Source: UBA5342 sp965662645 | GTDB taxonomy: Bacteria > Bacteroidota > Bacteroidia > Bacteroidales > UBA5342 | NCBI GenBank assembly: GCA_965662645.1 | Contig: CBFIII010000014.1 | Span: 1-64,000 of the forward strand | DNA: 64,000 bases | Direction of reading: 5' to 3' | Part shown: positions 36,911-45,744 of the stretch, piece after piece | How the letters are laid out: each line of letters begins with the position of its first letter | Position numbering within the stretch: position 1 is the first letter of the stretch | Position numbers and translations under genes: made by a program | The notes under the pieces: model-generated | The model's input: the letters and a program-made list of their open reading frames with translations, nothing else | The model's database searches: none | Told to the model about the DNA's origin: nothing

Positions 36911-38638
36911 TTAATTTTCTGCTGACGCTTTAATGTCTTTTATCATTAACTGAATACTTGTTTTCCCATTGTATAAATTTTCTTCAGCACTATAACAGAC
37001 ATCAATATATTTTCCTCCTTTGAGTAGTTCAAATTTGCTTGCTTGGTTAAATGCTATTGCGTTGATGCGTCTTCTTGAATCATCTTTTAGGCACAGTCGG
37101 ATGTGTTCGTTATTTCCGCCTACTAATGCAGAATAACCATTGTCTCTCAGTCGTCGGGTAACAAAGATGGGTTTCATATTATGTGGACCATAAGGACGCA
37201 TACGGTTCAGAATGTTCATGAATTTCTGATTGATCTTATCCAATGTTATTTCAATGTCAATATCTAAGGTCGGTACTAATTGTTCATCTTTAATGTGCTC
37301 TGAAACATAGGCCTCAAAACGTTTTTTGAACTCTGGTATGTTTTCTTCTTTCATATTTAACCCTGCGGCAAACTTATGACCACCAAAAGATTCTAAGAGG
37401 TCTTTGCAACTTAATACGGCTGAATATAAATCAAAACCAGGTACTGAACGTGCTGATCCTGTGATCAATCCATTCGATTTTGTAAGGATGACAGTAGGAC
37501 GATGATATTTTTCTATTAAGCGCGAGGCTACGATGCCAATAACACCTTTGTGCCAGTTGGGATCATAAAGAACTGTGGATTTTCTAGTTATAGCATCATC
37601 ATCTAAACTAATAGATGCGAGAGCTTCGGAAGTGATATTTTTATCCAGATCTCGTCGTTCTAAATTATAGACATCAATTTCAGCACATTTGCTTTTTGCA
37701 TGTTCTATATCTGTAGCTATCAATAAATCAACGGCTTCTTTGGCTGAACGGATACGGCCAGATGCATTTAAGCGTGGTCCAATTTTAAAGACAATATCGC
37801 TGATTGTTACGATATCTTTGTCTATTAGTTTTGTGTTCTCTAATATGTTTCGCAAACCTATGCGGGGTTTTGAGGCAAGCATTTTCATTCCATAATGAGC
37901 CAGAATGCGATTTTCACCACATATAGGAACAATGTCAGAAGCGATGCTTACAGCAACCAAATCAAGGCATGGTGCAATATGGTCAAAATCTAATCCGTTA
38001 CTTTGACAAAAGGCTTGCATCAGTTTAAATCCCACACCACAACCACTTAGGTTTTTGTCTGGGTATTCGCAATCCTTTCTTTTTGAGTCAAGTACAGCTT
38101 TAGCTTTGGGGAGTTTTTTTGATGGATTATGGTGGTCGGTAATAATGAAATCTATTCCTTTTTCTTTGGCGTATTTGACCTGTTTTATGGCTTTTATTCC
38201 ACAATCTACTGTGATAATCAGAGTGTAACCATTAGCTTCGGCATAATCTATGCCTTGTAATGAGATGCCATAACCTTCGGTGTCGCGATCTGGAATGTAA
38301 TAGTCGAGATTGTTTGTGAACTTTCTTAAAATTGTGTAAACAACGGAAACTGCTGTAATGCCATCTACATCATAATCACCATAAACTAAAATCTTTTCTT
38401 TATTGCCGAGTGCCTTATTAATACGCTTGACCGCCTTTTTCATGTTTTTCATCAAAAAAGGGTCATGCAAATTACTAAGTTGCGGATTAAAATACTGGCG
38501 TGCAGTATCATAATCTGTAATATTACGATATACTAATAAGGTGGCTAATACTTCATTGATGTTTAAGTCTTGCGATAATTTTGATATTAATGTTTGGTCT
38601 TCAGCAGATGGATGTTTGGTCTTCCATCTTTTTATCAT
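36911..38638 (-). CDS. recJ: Single-stranded-DNA-specific exonuclease RecJ
   Basis: 575 residues. DHH-superfamily 5'-3' exonuclease in recombination and mismatch repair. Motifs: DYDVDGITAV, DCGI, DHHNP, then DHHA1-type GIVASRLIEKYHRP and GFDLYSAVLSCKDLLESFGG with GHKFAAG. Length is standard. A -7 box TATGTTTG (minus strand, 38739-38746) lies about 100 nt upstream. Divergent from the RecD-like helicase gene. Confidence 0.97.
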   Translation of the reverse strand: MIKRWKTKHPSAEDQTLISKLSQDLNINEVLATLLVYRNITDYDTARQYFNPQLSNLHDPFLMKNMKKAVKRINKALGNKEKILVYGDYDVDGITAVSVVYTILRKFTNNLDYYIPDRDTEGYGISLQGIDYAEANGYTLIITVDCGIKAIKQVKYAKEKGIDFIITDHHNPSKKLPKAKAVLDSKRKDCEYPDKNLSGCGVGFKLMQAFCQSNGLDFDHIAPCLDLVAVSIASDIVPICGENRILAHYGMKMLASKPRIGLRNILENTKLIDKDIVTISDIVFKIGPRLNASGRIRSAKEAVDLLIATDIEHAKSKCAEIDVYNLERRDLDKNITSEALASISLDDDAITRKSTVLYDPNWHKGVIGIVASRLIEKYHRPTVILTKSNGLITGSARSVPGFDLYSAVLSCKDLLESFGGHKFAAGLNMKEENIPEFKKRFEAYVSEHIKDEQLVPTLDIDIEITLDKINQKFMNILNRMRPYGPHNMKPIFVTRRLRDNGYSALVGGNNEHIRLCLKDDSRRRINAIAFNQASKFELLKGGKYIDVCYSAEENLYNGKTSIQLMIKDIKASAEN

Positions 38639-38867
38639 GATATTATTTTATTATTTTCTTTTTTAGGAGCAAGAAGTTGGATTATAAGATTCTTGCTGTG
38701 AAAAATATTAGATTTTAATCATCTTATACCTTCGTATGCAAACATACATTAAATTTTTACTCGTTGTTTGCAAAAGGGCATATTTTTTCCAATTATTCTG
38801 TTTGTTTTTTTTATAATATTATCTATTCTAATGGTTTTTTATTGGAGATATTCTCTACTTTCGCAAT

Positions 38868-40289
38868 ATGCTTTCAGATTATATTAAGGACATTATTTTA
38901 TCACATTTGCATTTTACTCCAACACGAGACCAAATGTTGGTGGTGAATTCATTAAGTAAGTTTACCCATGCCAAAGTGCCTTTTAAAACGCTTGTTGTAA
39001 AAGGTTATGCTGGTACTGGTAAAACGTATTTGATTGCTTCTTATGTGAAAGCACTCAAGAGCCTTGATGTTGAATTTGTGCTATTGGCGCCTACGGGTAG
39101 AGCGGCTAAAGTGCTTTCTCGTTATTGTGGTCATCCTGCCTATACTATTCATCGTCATATTTATCGTCAACAGGGACAAACGGATTTTGAAGCTTTTCAA
39201 TTGGGATATAATAAAAGCAAAAACACTATTTTTATTGTTGATGAGGCTTCTATGGTTTCTAATACGCATCAAGAAGGTAGTTTTGGTTCTGGACGTTTGC
39301 TTAACGATCTCGCTGAATTTGTATTTTCTTCGCAAGGTTCAGGTCTTATTCTTTTAGGTGATGTGGCTCAGTTGCCTCCCGTAGGCACTACTCTTAGTCC
39401 TGCTTTAGACCCTTTAGAATTGGATGCGATGGGTTTATATACACGGGTTTATGAAATGACGGAAGTGGTCAGGCAATCCGAATCTTCAGGCATCCTTTTT
39501 AATGCCACTCTTTTGAGGCAGTATTTGGCTTCTGCGGAGTTAGCAAGCACTTTTCCTAAGTTAAATACCAATTTCCCTGATATTATTCCATTGAGTGGTG
39601 AAGATATGTTAGAGATTATTAATGAATCTTATGATCAGGTTGGTGTTGAGGATACGATCATTGTAACACGGTCTAATAAACGCGCTGTTGAGTTTAATTT
39701 AGGAATTAGAAATTCGGTATTGTATCGCGAAGAGCAACTGGCTGTGGGTGATTTGCTGATGGTGGTGAAAAATAATTATTTCTGGGCTAAAGAGGAAAAA
39801 GAAATGGAGTTCATTGCTAATGGTGATGTGGCTGAGGTGTCCAGAATATTGGGTTATCAGGAAGAATATGGTTATCATTTTGCGGACGTTACTTTGCGTT
39901 TTCCCGATAATAAAAGCGTAGAGATTGAAACCAAGATTATGCTTGATGTACTCACTAAAGAAACGCCTTCGTTACCTTATGCTGAGCTTGAGAAATTGTA
40001 TAATCTTATTTTGTTAGATCATCCCAATTGGCTCAATAGAACCGAACGCAAACGTAATATGCGCGAGGAACCTTTTTTTAATGCTTTACAAGTTAAATTT
40101 GCTTATGCTGTGACGTGTCATAAAGCTCAAGGTGGTCAGTGGAATACGGTTATTGTGGATCAGGGTTATTTGACACAGGAACATTTGAACCCTGAACTTT
40201 GGCGTTGGATGTACACCGCTTTTACGCGTGCTACTAACAAATTATATTTACTTAACTTTGTCAAAGAATTTTACGATACGGGTTATTAA
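38868..40289 (+). CDS. RecD-like superfamily 1 DNA helicase
   Basis: 473 residues. Walker A GYAGTGKTY (about residues 46-54), Walker B FIVDEASMVSN, QLPPVG (motif III-like), and a UvrD-C2-type end with VTCHKAQGGQWNTVIVDQ and WMYTAFTRATNKLYLL. It lacks the N-terminal domain of RecD2 and so is the short form common in Bacteroidetes. Expected to unwind DNA; exact process unknown. Divergent from recJ, and nfeD follows after 18 nt. Confidence 0.88.
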   Translation: MLSDYIKDIILSHLHFTPTRDQMLVVNSLSKFTHAKVPFKTLVVKGYAGTGKTYLIASYVKALKSLDVEFVLLAPTGRAAKVLSRYCGHPAYTIHRHIYRQQGQTDFEAFQLGYNKSKNTIFIVDEASMVSNTHQEGSFGSGRLLNDLAEFVFSSQGSGLILLGDVAQLPPVGTTLSPALDPLELDAMGLYTRVYEMTEVVRQSESSGILFNATLLRQYLASAELASTFPKLNTNFPDIIPLSGEDMLEIINESYDQVGVEDTIIVTRSNKRAVEFNLGIRNSVLYREEQLAVGDLLMVVKNNYFWAKEEKEMEFIANGDVAEVSRILGYQEEYGYHFADVTLRFPDNKSVEIETKIMLDVLTKETPSLPYAELEKLYNLILLDHPNWLNRTERKRNMREEPFFNALQVKFAYAVTCHKAQGGQWNTVIVDQGYLTQEHLNPELWRWMYTAFTRATNKLYLLNFVKEFYDTGY

Positions 40290-40307
40290 TTTTTAAACTC
40301 TTGACTT

Positions 40308-40775
40308 ATGACACTTACTCTTGTTATTCTTTTTGTCCTTATTGGTCTGTTTCTTATTTGGCTGGAGTTTTTTATTGTGCCAGGTATTACGGTGGCTGGT
40401 ATTGGAGGAACCGTGTTGATATTAGGGGGTATTTATTATGCTTATGCTGATTTGGGATCTCCAGTGTCTCATTTTGTTTTGTTGGGTACTGTGAGTGCAT
40501 TTGCCCTTATGTTGATGTTGACTTTACGTAGTAAAACGTGGAAGAGAACGGCTTTAGAGACTAATGTTGATTCTACTGTAGATGCTATCAATCAAGATAA
40601 GATTAAGGTCGGTGATGTGGGAATTACTTTATCTCGTTTGGCGCCTATGGGCAAAGTTTTAGTCAATGGCGAAATGGTTGAAGCTAAAAGTAAATTAGGA
40701 CTTATCGATGAGAAAGTTGAAATCGTTGTTTTAGAAGTTAATTCAATGAACGTATTGGTTGATAAGGTATTGTAA
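40308..40775 (+). CDS. NfeD-family membrane protein
   Basis: 155 residues. Two to three membrane helices (about 1-70), then the OB-fold C-terminal domain of NfeD (KVGDVGITLSRLAPMGKVLVNGEMVEAKSK). NfeD proteins normally pair with SPFH proteins such as FloA in one operon. Here the partner floA is 33 kb away and this gene follows the helicase. A short (truncated) NfeD without the ClpP-like protease part. Confidence 0.9.
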   Translation: MTLTLVILFVLIGLFLIWLEFFIVPGITVAGIGGTVLILGGIYYAYADLGSPVSHFVLLGTVSAFALMLMLTLRSKTWKRTALETNVDSTVDAINQDKIKVGDVGITLSRLAPMGKVLVNGEMVEAKSKLGLIDEKVEIVVLEVNSMNVLVDKVL

Positions 40776-41163
40776 ATCTAAAGTAAAGAATTGTTAAGCA
40801 ATAGTCAGGATTTTTTGTTTAAAGTCTAATTTTCTACAATTGTTTCAAACTGCAATTTCTCAACTATTTGTGTTTGTCTTTAGTGTTTTAACACATCTAT
40901 CTTGTGAAGTGCAAAGCTTTATCCGTTTTTCTCAAAAAAGAGAGACCCCGAAACCATAGAATAAATACTTAAGAGCATTTAAGATATGACCTTATTCTTG
41001 TAATACCAATTAAAATTTAAAATGAGCCTTAACAGTTGGTGGTATTATGCCGATATAGAATTGATTGAGTTTTATAAGCGAAGCGAAATAAAGCGCATTT
41101 CAATTCATAATCGGTATAACACTACTTAAGTATTTTATGTCGTTGTTGTATTTTTGATTTGTT
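40776..41163. other. Intergenic stretch with MITE-like repeat
   Basis: 388 bases between convergent nfeD and the flavin reductase gene. The only recognisable item is the repeat at 41001-41120. No clear terminator for either gene. Confidence 0.5.
41001..41120. repeat. MITE-like dispersed repeat, copy 2 (complete)
   Basis: Bases 41044-41120 are identical to 1-77. Adding the left part gives a 120-bp unit whose ends are inverted repeats: TAATACCAATTAAAATT on the left against TTATACCGATTATGAATT as the reverse complement of the right end (about 14 of 18 matching). Inside, TAATACCA (41001-41008) and TGGTATTA (41040-41047) also form a hairpin. No target-site duplication was obvious and there is no coding capacity. 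Confidence 0.7.
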
Positions 41164-41733
41164 TTATTTTTTCTTCTTTTTTACCGAATATCCAAAATGA
41201 CCGATCTCCTCTCCTACTTTGTAATAATGACCGTGTGAATAAGCCAGTAGTTTAGATTCTTGTAATCTGAATTCTCCTTTTTCGGTCATAAATTGGTCGT
41301 CGGCTATCACATTTACCACATTAGCAATAAACATATCGTGTGAGCCCAATTCTTTAACTTCAACTACTTTGCATTCTATGCTTAGGGGTGATTCTTCTAT
41401 GGTTGGTGCCTTGACTATGCTTGCTTTTCCTGGTGTTAAATTCATTTCTTTGAATTTATCATAGTTTTTCCCACTTCGTACGCCACACCAATCGGTCGCT
41501 TTTGCTAAATCTTCCGTGGTGAGGTTGATGACAAATTCTTTTTCTTTCATCAAAATAGCATGTGAATGTCGGCTTTTACGTACCGAAATATAACACATCG
41601 GAGGATCAGAACATATCGTACCTGTCCAGCCTACTGTGAGTATGTTTTGTGTTTCAGGTGTTGAGCCGCATGTTACCATTACCGCTGGGAGAGGGTAAAT
41701 CATAGTGCCAGGTTTCCAGTTAATCTTTGCCAT
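41164..41733 (-). CDS. Flavin reductase-family protein
   Basis: 189 residues. FMN-binding split-barrel fold: LPAVMVTCG near the start, NILTVGWTGTICSDPPMCYISVRKSRHSH, FVINLTTEDLA and DWCGVRSGKNYDKF. These proteins reduce FMN with NAD(P)H or act as flavoproteins. Single gene, convergent with nfeD. Partner unknown. Confidence 0.92.
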   Translation of the reverse strand: MAKINWKPGTMIYPLPAVMVTCGSTPETQNILTVGWTGTICSDPPMCYISVRKSRHSHAILMKEKEFVINLTTEDLAKATDWCGVRSGKNYDKFKEMNLTPGKASIVKAPTIEESPLSIECKVVEVKELGSHDMFIANVVNVIADDQFMTEKGEFRLQESKLLAYSHGHYYKVGEEIGHFGYSVKKKKK

Positions 41734-41792
41734 AGAATTTTATATTGATGTTGTTCTTTTTATTTTAAATAAAGGCTTAAAAGTAATAAAGC

Positions 41793-42749
41793 TTACGCAA
41801 ATGGACAATTTCTACAGATAGATACTTTTGTTTTGTCTTTTAGTAGTAACTGATGAAAGCGTCGGTTTTTTTCATTTTTGTTGGTGTTCGCAATACTATC
41901 AGTCTGTAAGTCACCATAACTGAATTCTGCATTTTTATCCATGCAGCAGGGTAATATTTTGCCATCTTGAGTCACCACAGTAGTGCTTATCATTTTATAG
42001 CAGCTTGGTTTTGCTTTAGTGTTTTTTATATACCGATTGCAGTCTGTATTTTGAGGCAAAAAAACAGTTTCATTTTCTGGATGTATAATTTGCATCGTTT
42101 TTTTTACAAAACGATTGTAGGTCCCGTGAAATAAATTTTTACAGGCTTTTATTTCGTTTTCGTTGTAGCGGTTTACTAAGAATTGTAACTCGATGTAGGG
42201 TAATGTTTTCTTTTCCTTTTTTTTGTATTCATTAACAATGTGAAGGAAATTTTCTACTTTTTTTAGCTGACCTCCCACGCGGTATTTTTCATAGGTTTCT
42301 TGAGTGGCTCCGTCTGCCGATACAATGATATGGTGCGGTAATGTTTCTGATTTAAGTTCGGGTAGTACTTGTGCATTGGTGGAAAGGCTGACAAATATAT
42401 TTTTCTTTTTAGCGTAAGCTATCATCTGCGGCAGGTTCTTGTTGAGGTAAGGTTCTCCTTGCATATACAAGTTTAAAACAATGGTGTGTTGATACACTTC
42501 ATCAATAATTTTTTTGAACAGATCAAAGGATAGATCACCTATCGGGCGTTTCATCTCTTGACTGCCAGTAATGCACTCTGGGCATCTTAAATTGCATCGG
42601 TTTGTAGGTTCTATGGTTAAATATGGTGTTTGTGCAATCATCTTTGGTTTTTCTGTAAGATTCTCTTTTACAAATGATAAGATTGCTTTAAGAAGCGTTT
42701 TTACCTTCTTTAGTGTTAAAGTTTTTATAAGAGCTATGATAAGTGTCAT
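41793..42749 (-). CDS. Radical SAM protein with SPASM domain
   Basis: 318 residues. CNLRCPEC (CxxxCxxC, about residues 52-59) binds the radical SAM 4Fe-4S cluster; IEPTNRCNLRCPECITGS and VSADGATQETYEKYR follow the usual SAM-barrel order. The C-terminal Cys-rich part (CYKMISTTVVTQDGKILPCC, CRNCPFA) is a SPASM-type extra cluster site. Members modify peptides or sugars; no precursor peptide gene is seen next to it, so the substrate is unknown. The N-terminal ~40 residues are hydrophobic/basic. Confidence 0.9.
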   Translation of the reverse strand: MTLIIALIKTLTLKKVKTLLKAILSFVKENLTEKPKMIAQTPYLTIEPTNRCNLRCPECITGSQEMKRPIGDLSFDLFKKIIDEVYQHTIVLNLYMQGEPYLNKNLPQMIAYAKKKNIFVSLSTNAQVLPELKSETLPHHIIVSADGATQETYEKYRVGGQLKKVENFLHIVNEYKKKEKKTLPYIELQFLVNRYNENEIKACKNLFHGTYNRFVKKTMQIIHPENETVFLPQNTDCNRYIKNTKAKPSCYKMISTTVVTQDGKILPCCMDKNAEFSYGDLQTDSIANTNKNEKNRRFHQLLLKDKTKVSICRNCPFA

Positions 42750-42813
42750 ATTTTATCGTTGAATCTTTGTATTTTTACCGCTATTATTTATGAATCATCC
42801 AAATATCAGATGA

Positions 42814-43776
42814 ATGAGAATTAAACCATTGATTTTTTCTATGTTATTGTTTTTTGCAATAACACTTCAAGTACAAGCAATAAGTCGTAAGGAATATATT
42901 TCTATGTATTCTAGTTTGGCAATACGTGAGATGCAAAACTACGGTATTCCTGCAAGTATTACAATGGCACAGGGTATTTTAGAATCGGATAATGGGAACA
43001 GTTATTTGGCTGTGGAGGCCAATAATCATTTTGGTATAAAATGCCATGAATGGACGGGGCCTTTTGTTAATAAAGATGATGATACTTATAATGAGTGTTT
43101 TCGTAAATATGACTTGGCACTTCATTCTTATGAGGATCATTCTGCCTTTCTTACTACAAGAAGTCGTTATGCTTTTTTGTTCGATTATGATCCTACTGAT
43201 TATAAAGCTTGGGCTAAAGGTCTGAAAAAAGCAGGTTATGCTACTAACCCGCATTATCCCGATTTGTTGATAAAAATTATTGAAGATAATTCTCTTTTCC
43301 TTCTTGATGAGCAGGCGTTGGCAATAAATAATAACAGAAAAAGTAAACCTACTGTAAATGTAGAAGTCAAAAAGCATCAAAAAATTAAAGAGCCTATTAT
43401 AAAACAGCTCTCTGATGAGGTTTTTTATACGGACAAAGGAACGCGTTATATTATTGCTAATGATCAGGTTTCGATAGAACAATTAGCGCATAAATATGAT
43501 CTTCACGTTTGGGAATTGTATAAATATAATGATATGCTCAGAGTGGATAATTTTGTTATTGCTGATGGACAGCGTATTTATATCGATAAAAAACGGTCGA
43601 AAGCTTCTAGAGGCACGCCACCTTATAAAGTTCAGCAGGGTGAGACAATGCATGATATTTCTCAGTATTATGGCATTAAGCTGAAATCTTTGTACCACCT
43701 TAATCGTATGTCGGTAGGTACGCAGCCTGTAGCGGGAACTTATATTTATTTGCACAAACGTGTGCCTAAAAAATAA
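42814..43776 (+). CDS. Exported glucosaminidase with LysM domains
   Basis: 320 residues. Signal peptide ending near VQAIS, then a mannosyl-glycoprotein endo-beta-N-acetylglucosaminidase (FlgJ/LytG-like) domain (about 22-165: ITMAQGILESDNGNS, NHFGIKCHEWTG with the catalytic Glu), then two LysM repeats (about 205-255 and 268-315, PYKVQQGETMHDISQYYGIK). Cleaves peptidoglycan glycan strands; role in cell-wall turnover or separation. Divergent from the radical SAM gene. Confidence 0.92.
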   Translation: MRIKPLIFSMLLFFAITLQVQAISRKEYISMYSSLAIREMQNYGIPASITMAQGILESDNGNSYLAVEANNHFGIKCHEWTGPFVNKDDDTYNECFRKYDLALHSYEDHSAFLTTRSRYAFLFDYDPTDYKAWAKGLKKAGYATNPHYPDLLIKIIEDNSLFLLDEQALAINNNRKSKPTVNVEVKKHQKIKEPIIKQLSDEVFYTDKGTRYIIANDQVSIEQLAHKYDLHVWELYKYNDMLRVDNFVIADGQRIYIDKKRSKASRGTPPYKVQQGETMHDISQYYGIKLKSLYHLNRMSVGTQPVAGTYIYLHKRVPKK

Positions 43777-43916
43777 GTTTGTCTTTTGATAAAGGGTAAA
43801 TTATTGTTTTTGTATTTATTATTTGAAGAGTCATAAGTAGCTATAGTTTGTGTTCTTCTTGTTTAATAAACAATAGTATGCAAAACAGTATTGTTTCGTA
43901 ACAAAAAGTGAACATG

Positions 43917-43949
43917 TTGGGTGAAATCCTTCGAAAGGTTGTATTTTTG
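43917..43949 (+). promoter_or_regulatory. Promoter of the aminotransferase gene
   Basis: -7 TATTTTTG at 43942-43949 with TTG at 43917-43919 (spacer 22 bp, longer than the usual 19). Predicted start about 66 nt upstream of the ATG. Confidence 0.6.
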
Positions 43950-44018
43950 CACACTAGAAAAGTTGTGAATTCTCATGACTCTAAAATCTTTTAATTTATA
44001 TTCATTAAATCAATCATT

Positions 44019-45308
44019 ATGAATCCACAAGCTCAAGTTCTTAACGACGTTATTTTATCTCAGAATTCTGTTGTTTACGAACTTTTGTCCGAAAAAGGAA
44101 AGTCTATTTTTTTTCCTAAGAAAGGTATTTTGGGACAAACAGCCGATGCCAAGGGATCTAAGATTAATGCTACAATTGGTGCTGCCATCGAAGATGATAT
44201 GACGCCTATGCGTCTTAAAGTGATCGAAGATAAAATCGATCTTGATCCAGCTTTAGTTTTTCCTTATGCACCTAGTTTTGGTCGTCCGGATATTAGAAGT
44301 AAATGGAAGGAAATGATTTATGATAAGAACCCTTCTTTAGGTGATAAAGTTTTAAGTTTGCCTGTTGTGACTAATGCGTTGACGCACGGTATCAGTATGA
44401 TGGGGTATTTATTTCTTGATGCGGGTGACGAGGTAATTTCTCCTAGTCTTTTCTGGGGTAATTATAATTTAACGTTAACACAAGCTTATCAGGCTCCTAT
44501 CACTACTTTTAATTTATTTAAAAATGATGGTTTTGATGTAGAGGCTTTGCGTGCCAAATTAAATGATGGTGTAATAGGTAAAAAAGTTTTAGTTCTTAAC
44601 TTTCCCAATAATCCTTCTGGTTATACGCCTACTATTGAAGAGATGTCTCTTATCGTAGCGGTGGTGAAAGAATCTGCTGAGCTAGGAAATAAGTTAGTGG
44701 TAGTTACCGATGATGCTTATTTTGGTTTAGTTTATGAGTCGGGTATTGCGCGGGAATCTATCTTTGTCGCTTTGTCTGATTTGCACGAAAATGTGTTGGC
44801 TGTTAAAGTTGATGGAGCAACCAAAGAAGATTACGTATGGGGTTTTCGTGTAGGTTTTATGACCTATGGTATTAAGGGGGGAACCGCTGAATTATATGAT
44901 GCTTTAGAGCAGAAAACGGCAGGTGCTATTAGAGGTAATATTTCAAATGCTTCTAATCTTTCTCAATCTCTTTTGGTTCAAGCTTTTAGTTCGGCTGAAT
45001 ATGCCGCACAGAAAATCCAAAAAGAAGCCATAATGCAACAACGTTATGATGCTGTGAAGGTGGCTCTTAGAGAAGAAAAATATAAGGATTGTTTTAATGC
45101 ACTTCCTTATAATTCGGGTTACTTTATGTGTGTGAAGTTAGCTGACGGAATAGATGGCGAAGAATTAAGAGCTCTTCTTATTCGTAAATACAGTATTGGG
45201 GTTATTAATTTAAATAATATTATCCGAATAGCTTTTGCTGCCGTATCTGCAAATGATATAAAAGCTCTATTTGATGGTTTATATAATGCTTGTAAAGAGC
45301 TTAAATAA
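44019..45308 (+). CDS. PLP-dependent aminotransferase, class I/II
   Basis: 429 residues. Fold-type I aminotransferase: VLNFPNNPSGYTPT with the substrate-binding Asn-Pro, TDDAYFGLVY (Asp/Tyr contacts with PLP), and the lysine region VKVDGATKEDYVWGFRVGFM where Lys forms the Schiff base. The N-terminus and the KINATIGAAIEDD region are typical of a Bacteroidetes subfamily annotated only as aminotransferase. Substrate unknown. It has its own promoter and a shared terminator. Confidence 0.88.
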   Translation: MNPQAQVLNDVILSQNSVVYELLSEKGKSIFFPKKGILGQTADAKGSKINATIGAAIEDDMTPMRLKVIEDKIDLDPALVFPYAPSFGRPDIRSKWKEMIYDKNPSLGDKVLSLPVVTNALTHGISMMGYLFLDAGDEVISPSLFWGNYNLTLTQAYQAPITTFNLFKNDGFDVEALRAKLNDGVIGKKVLVLNFPNNPSGYTPTIEEMSLIVAVVKESAELGNKLVVVTDDAYFGLVYESGIARESIFVALSDLHENVLAVKVDGATKEDYVWGFRVGFMTYGIKGGTAELYDALEQKTAGAIRGNISNASNLSQSLLVQAFSSAEYAAQKIQKEAIMQQRYDAVKVALREEKYKDCFNALPYNSGYFMCVKLADGIDGEELRALLIRKYSIGVINLNNIIRIAFAAVSANDIKALFDGLYNACKELK

Positions 45309-45329
45309 AATAATTATTTAAAATTTGTA

Positions 45330-45366
45330 AAAGTAGCCCTCTTTTTTTAGTGGGCTACTTTTTTAT
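45330..45366 (+). terminator. Bidirectional terminator aminotransferase / tatA
   Basis: 10-bp stem AAAGTAGCCC / GGGCTACTTT (45330-45339 with 45352-45361) and T-run; the tatA stop codon lies at its right edge. It lies between convergent genes. Confidence 0.85.
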
Positions 45367-45548
45367 TTTTCGTCTTCTTTTGCTGCTTCTTCAACTTCTT
45401 TTTTTGCTTTTTTAAATTCACTCATTCCTTTGCCTAAACCTTTCATTAGTTCTGGAATTTTTTTTCCACCAAAAAGAAGAACTAAAGCGAGAATGATTAG
45501 AATCCATTCATAACCGCCCATAAAACCTAAAATATACATTCCTAACAT
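45363..45548 (-). CDS. tatA: Twin-arginine translocase subunit TatA/TatE
   Basis: 61 residues. One N-terminal membrane helix (YEWILIILALVLLFGGKKIPEL, with the FG hinge motif), an amphipathic helix (LMKGLGKGMSEFKKAKKEV) and an acidic tail. Forms the pore of the Tat pathway for folded proteins. tatC is not in the window. A -7 box TACATTTG on the minus strand is at 45575-45582. Confidence 0.95.
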   Translation of the reverse strand: MLGMYILGFMGGYEWILIILALVLLFGGKKIPELMKGLGKGMSEFKKAKKEVEEAAKEDEK

Positions 45549-45744
45549 TGTGTTTTATTTTTATAATGATTCTACAAATGTAATAAATTTTATCATACCA
45601 GAATTGATGTATAATTAATACAGATTAAGAAAACAATATTTTTATACAGATGGCGTTTTCTATTTATATTATAAAAATAGTAAAAACCTTGATTGGCTGC
45701 TTTAAAATGACGAAATTTACGGCCTTTTATAAACGCTAATTCCG

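Noticed and set aside
41793..42749. RiPP biosynthesis locus around the radical SAM/SPASM gene
   Set aside because: No short precursor-like gene, protease or transporter next to it; the neighbours are a flavin reductase and a cell-wall hydrolase.
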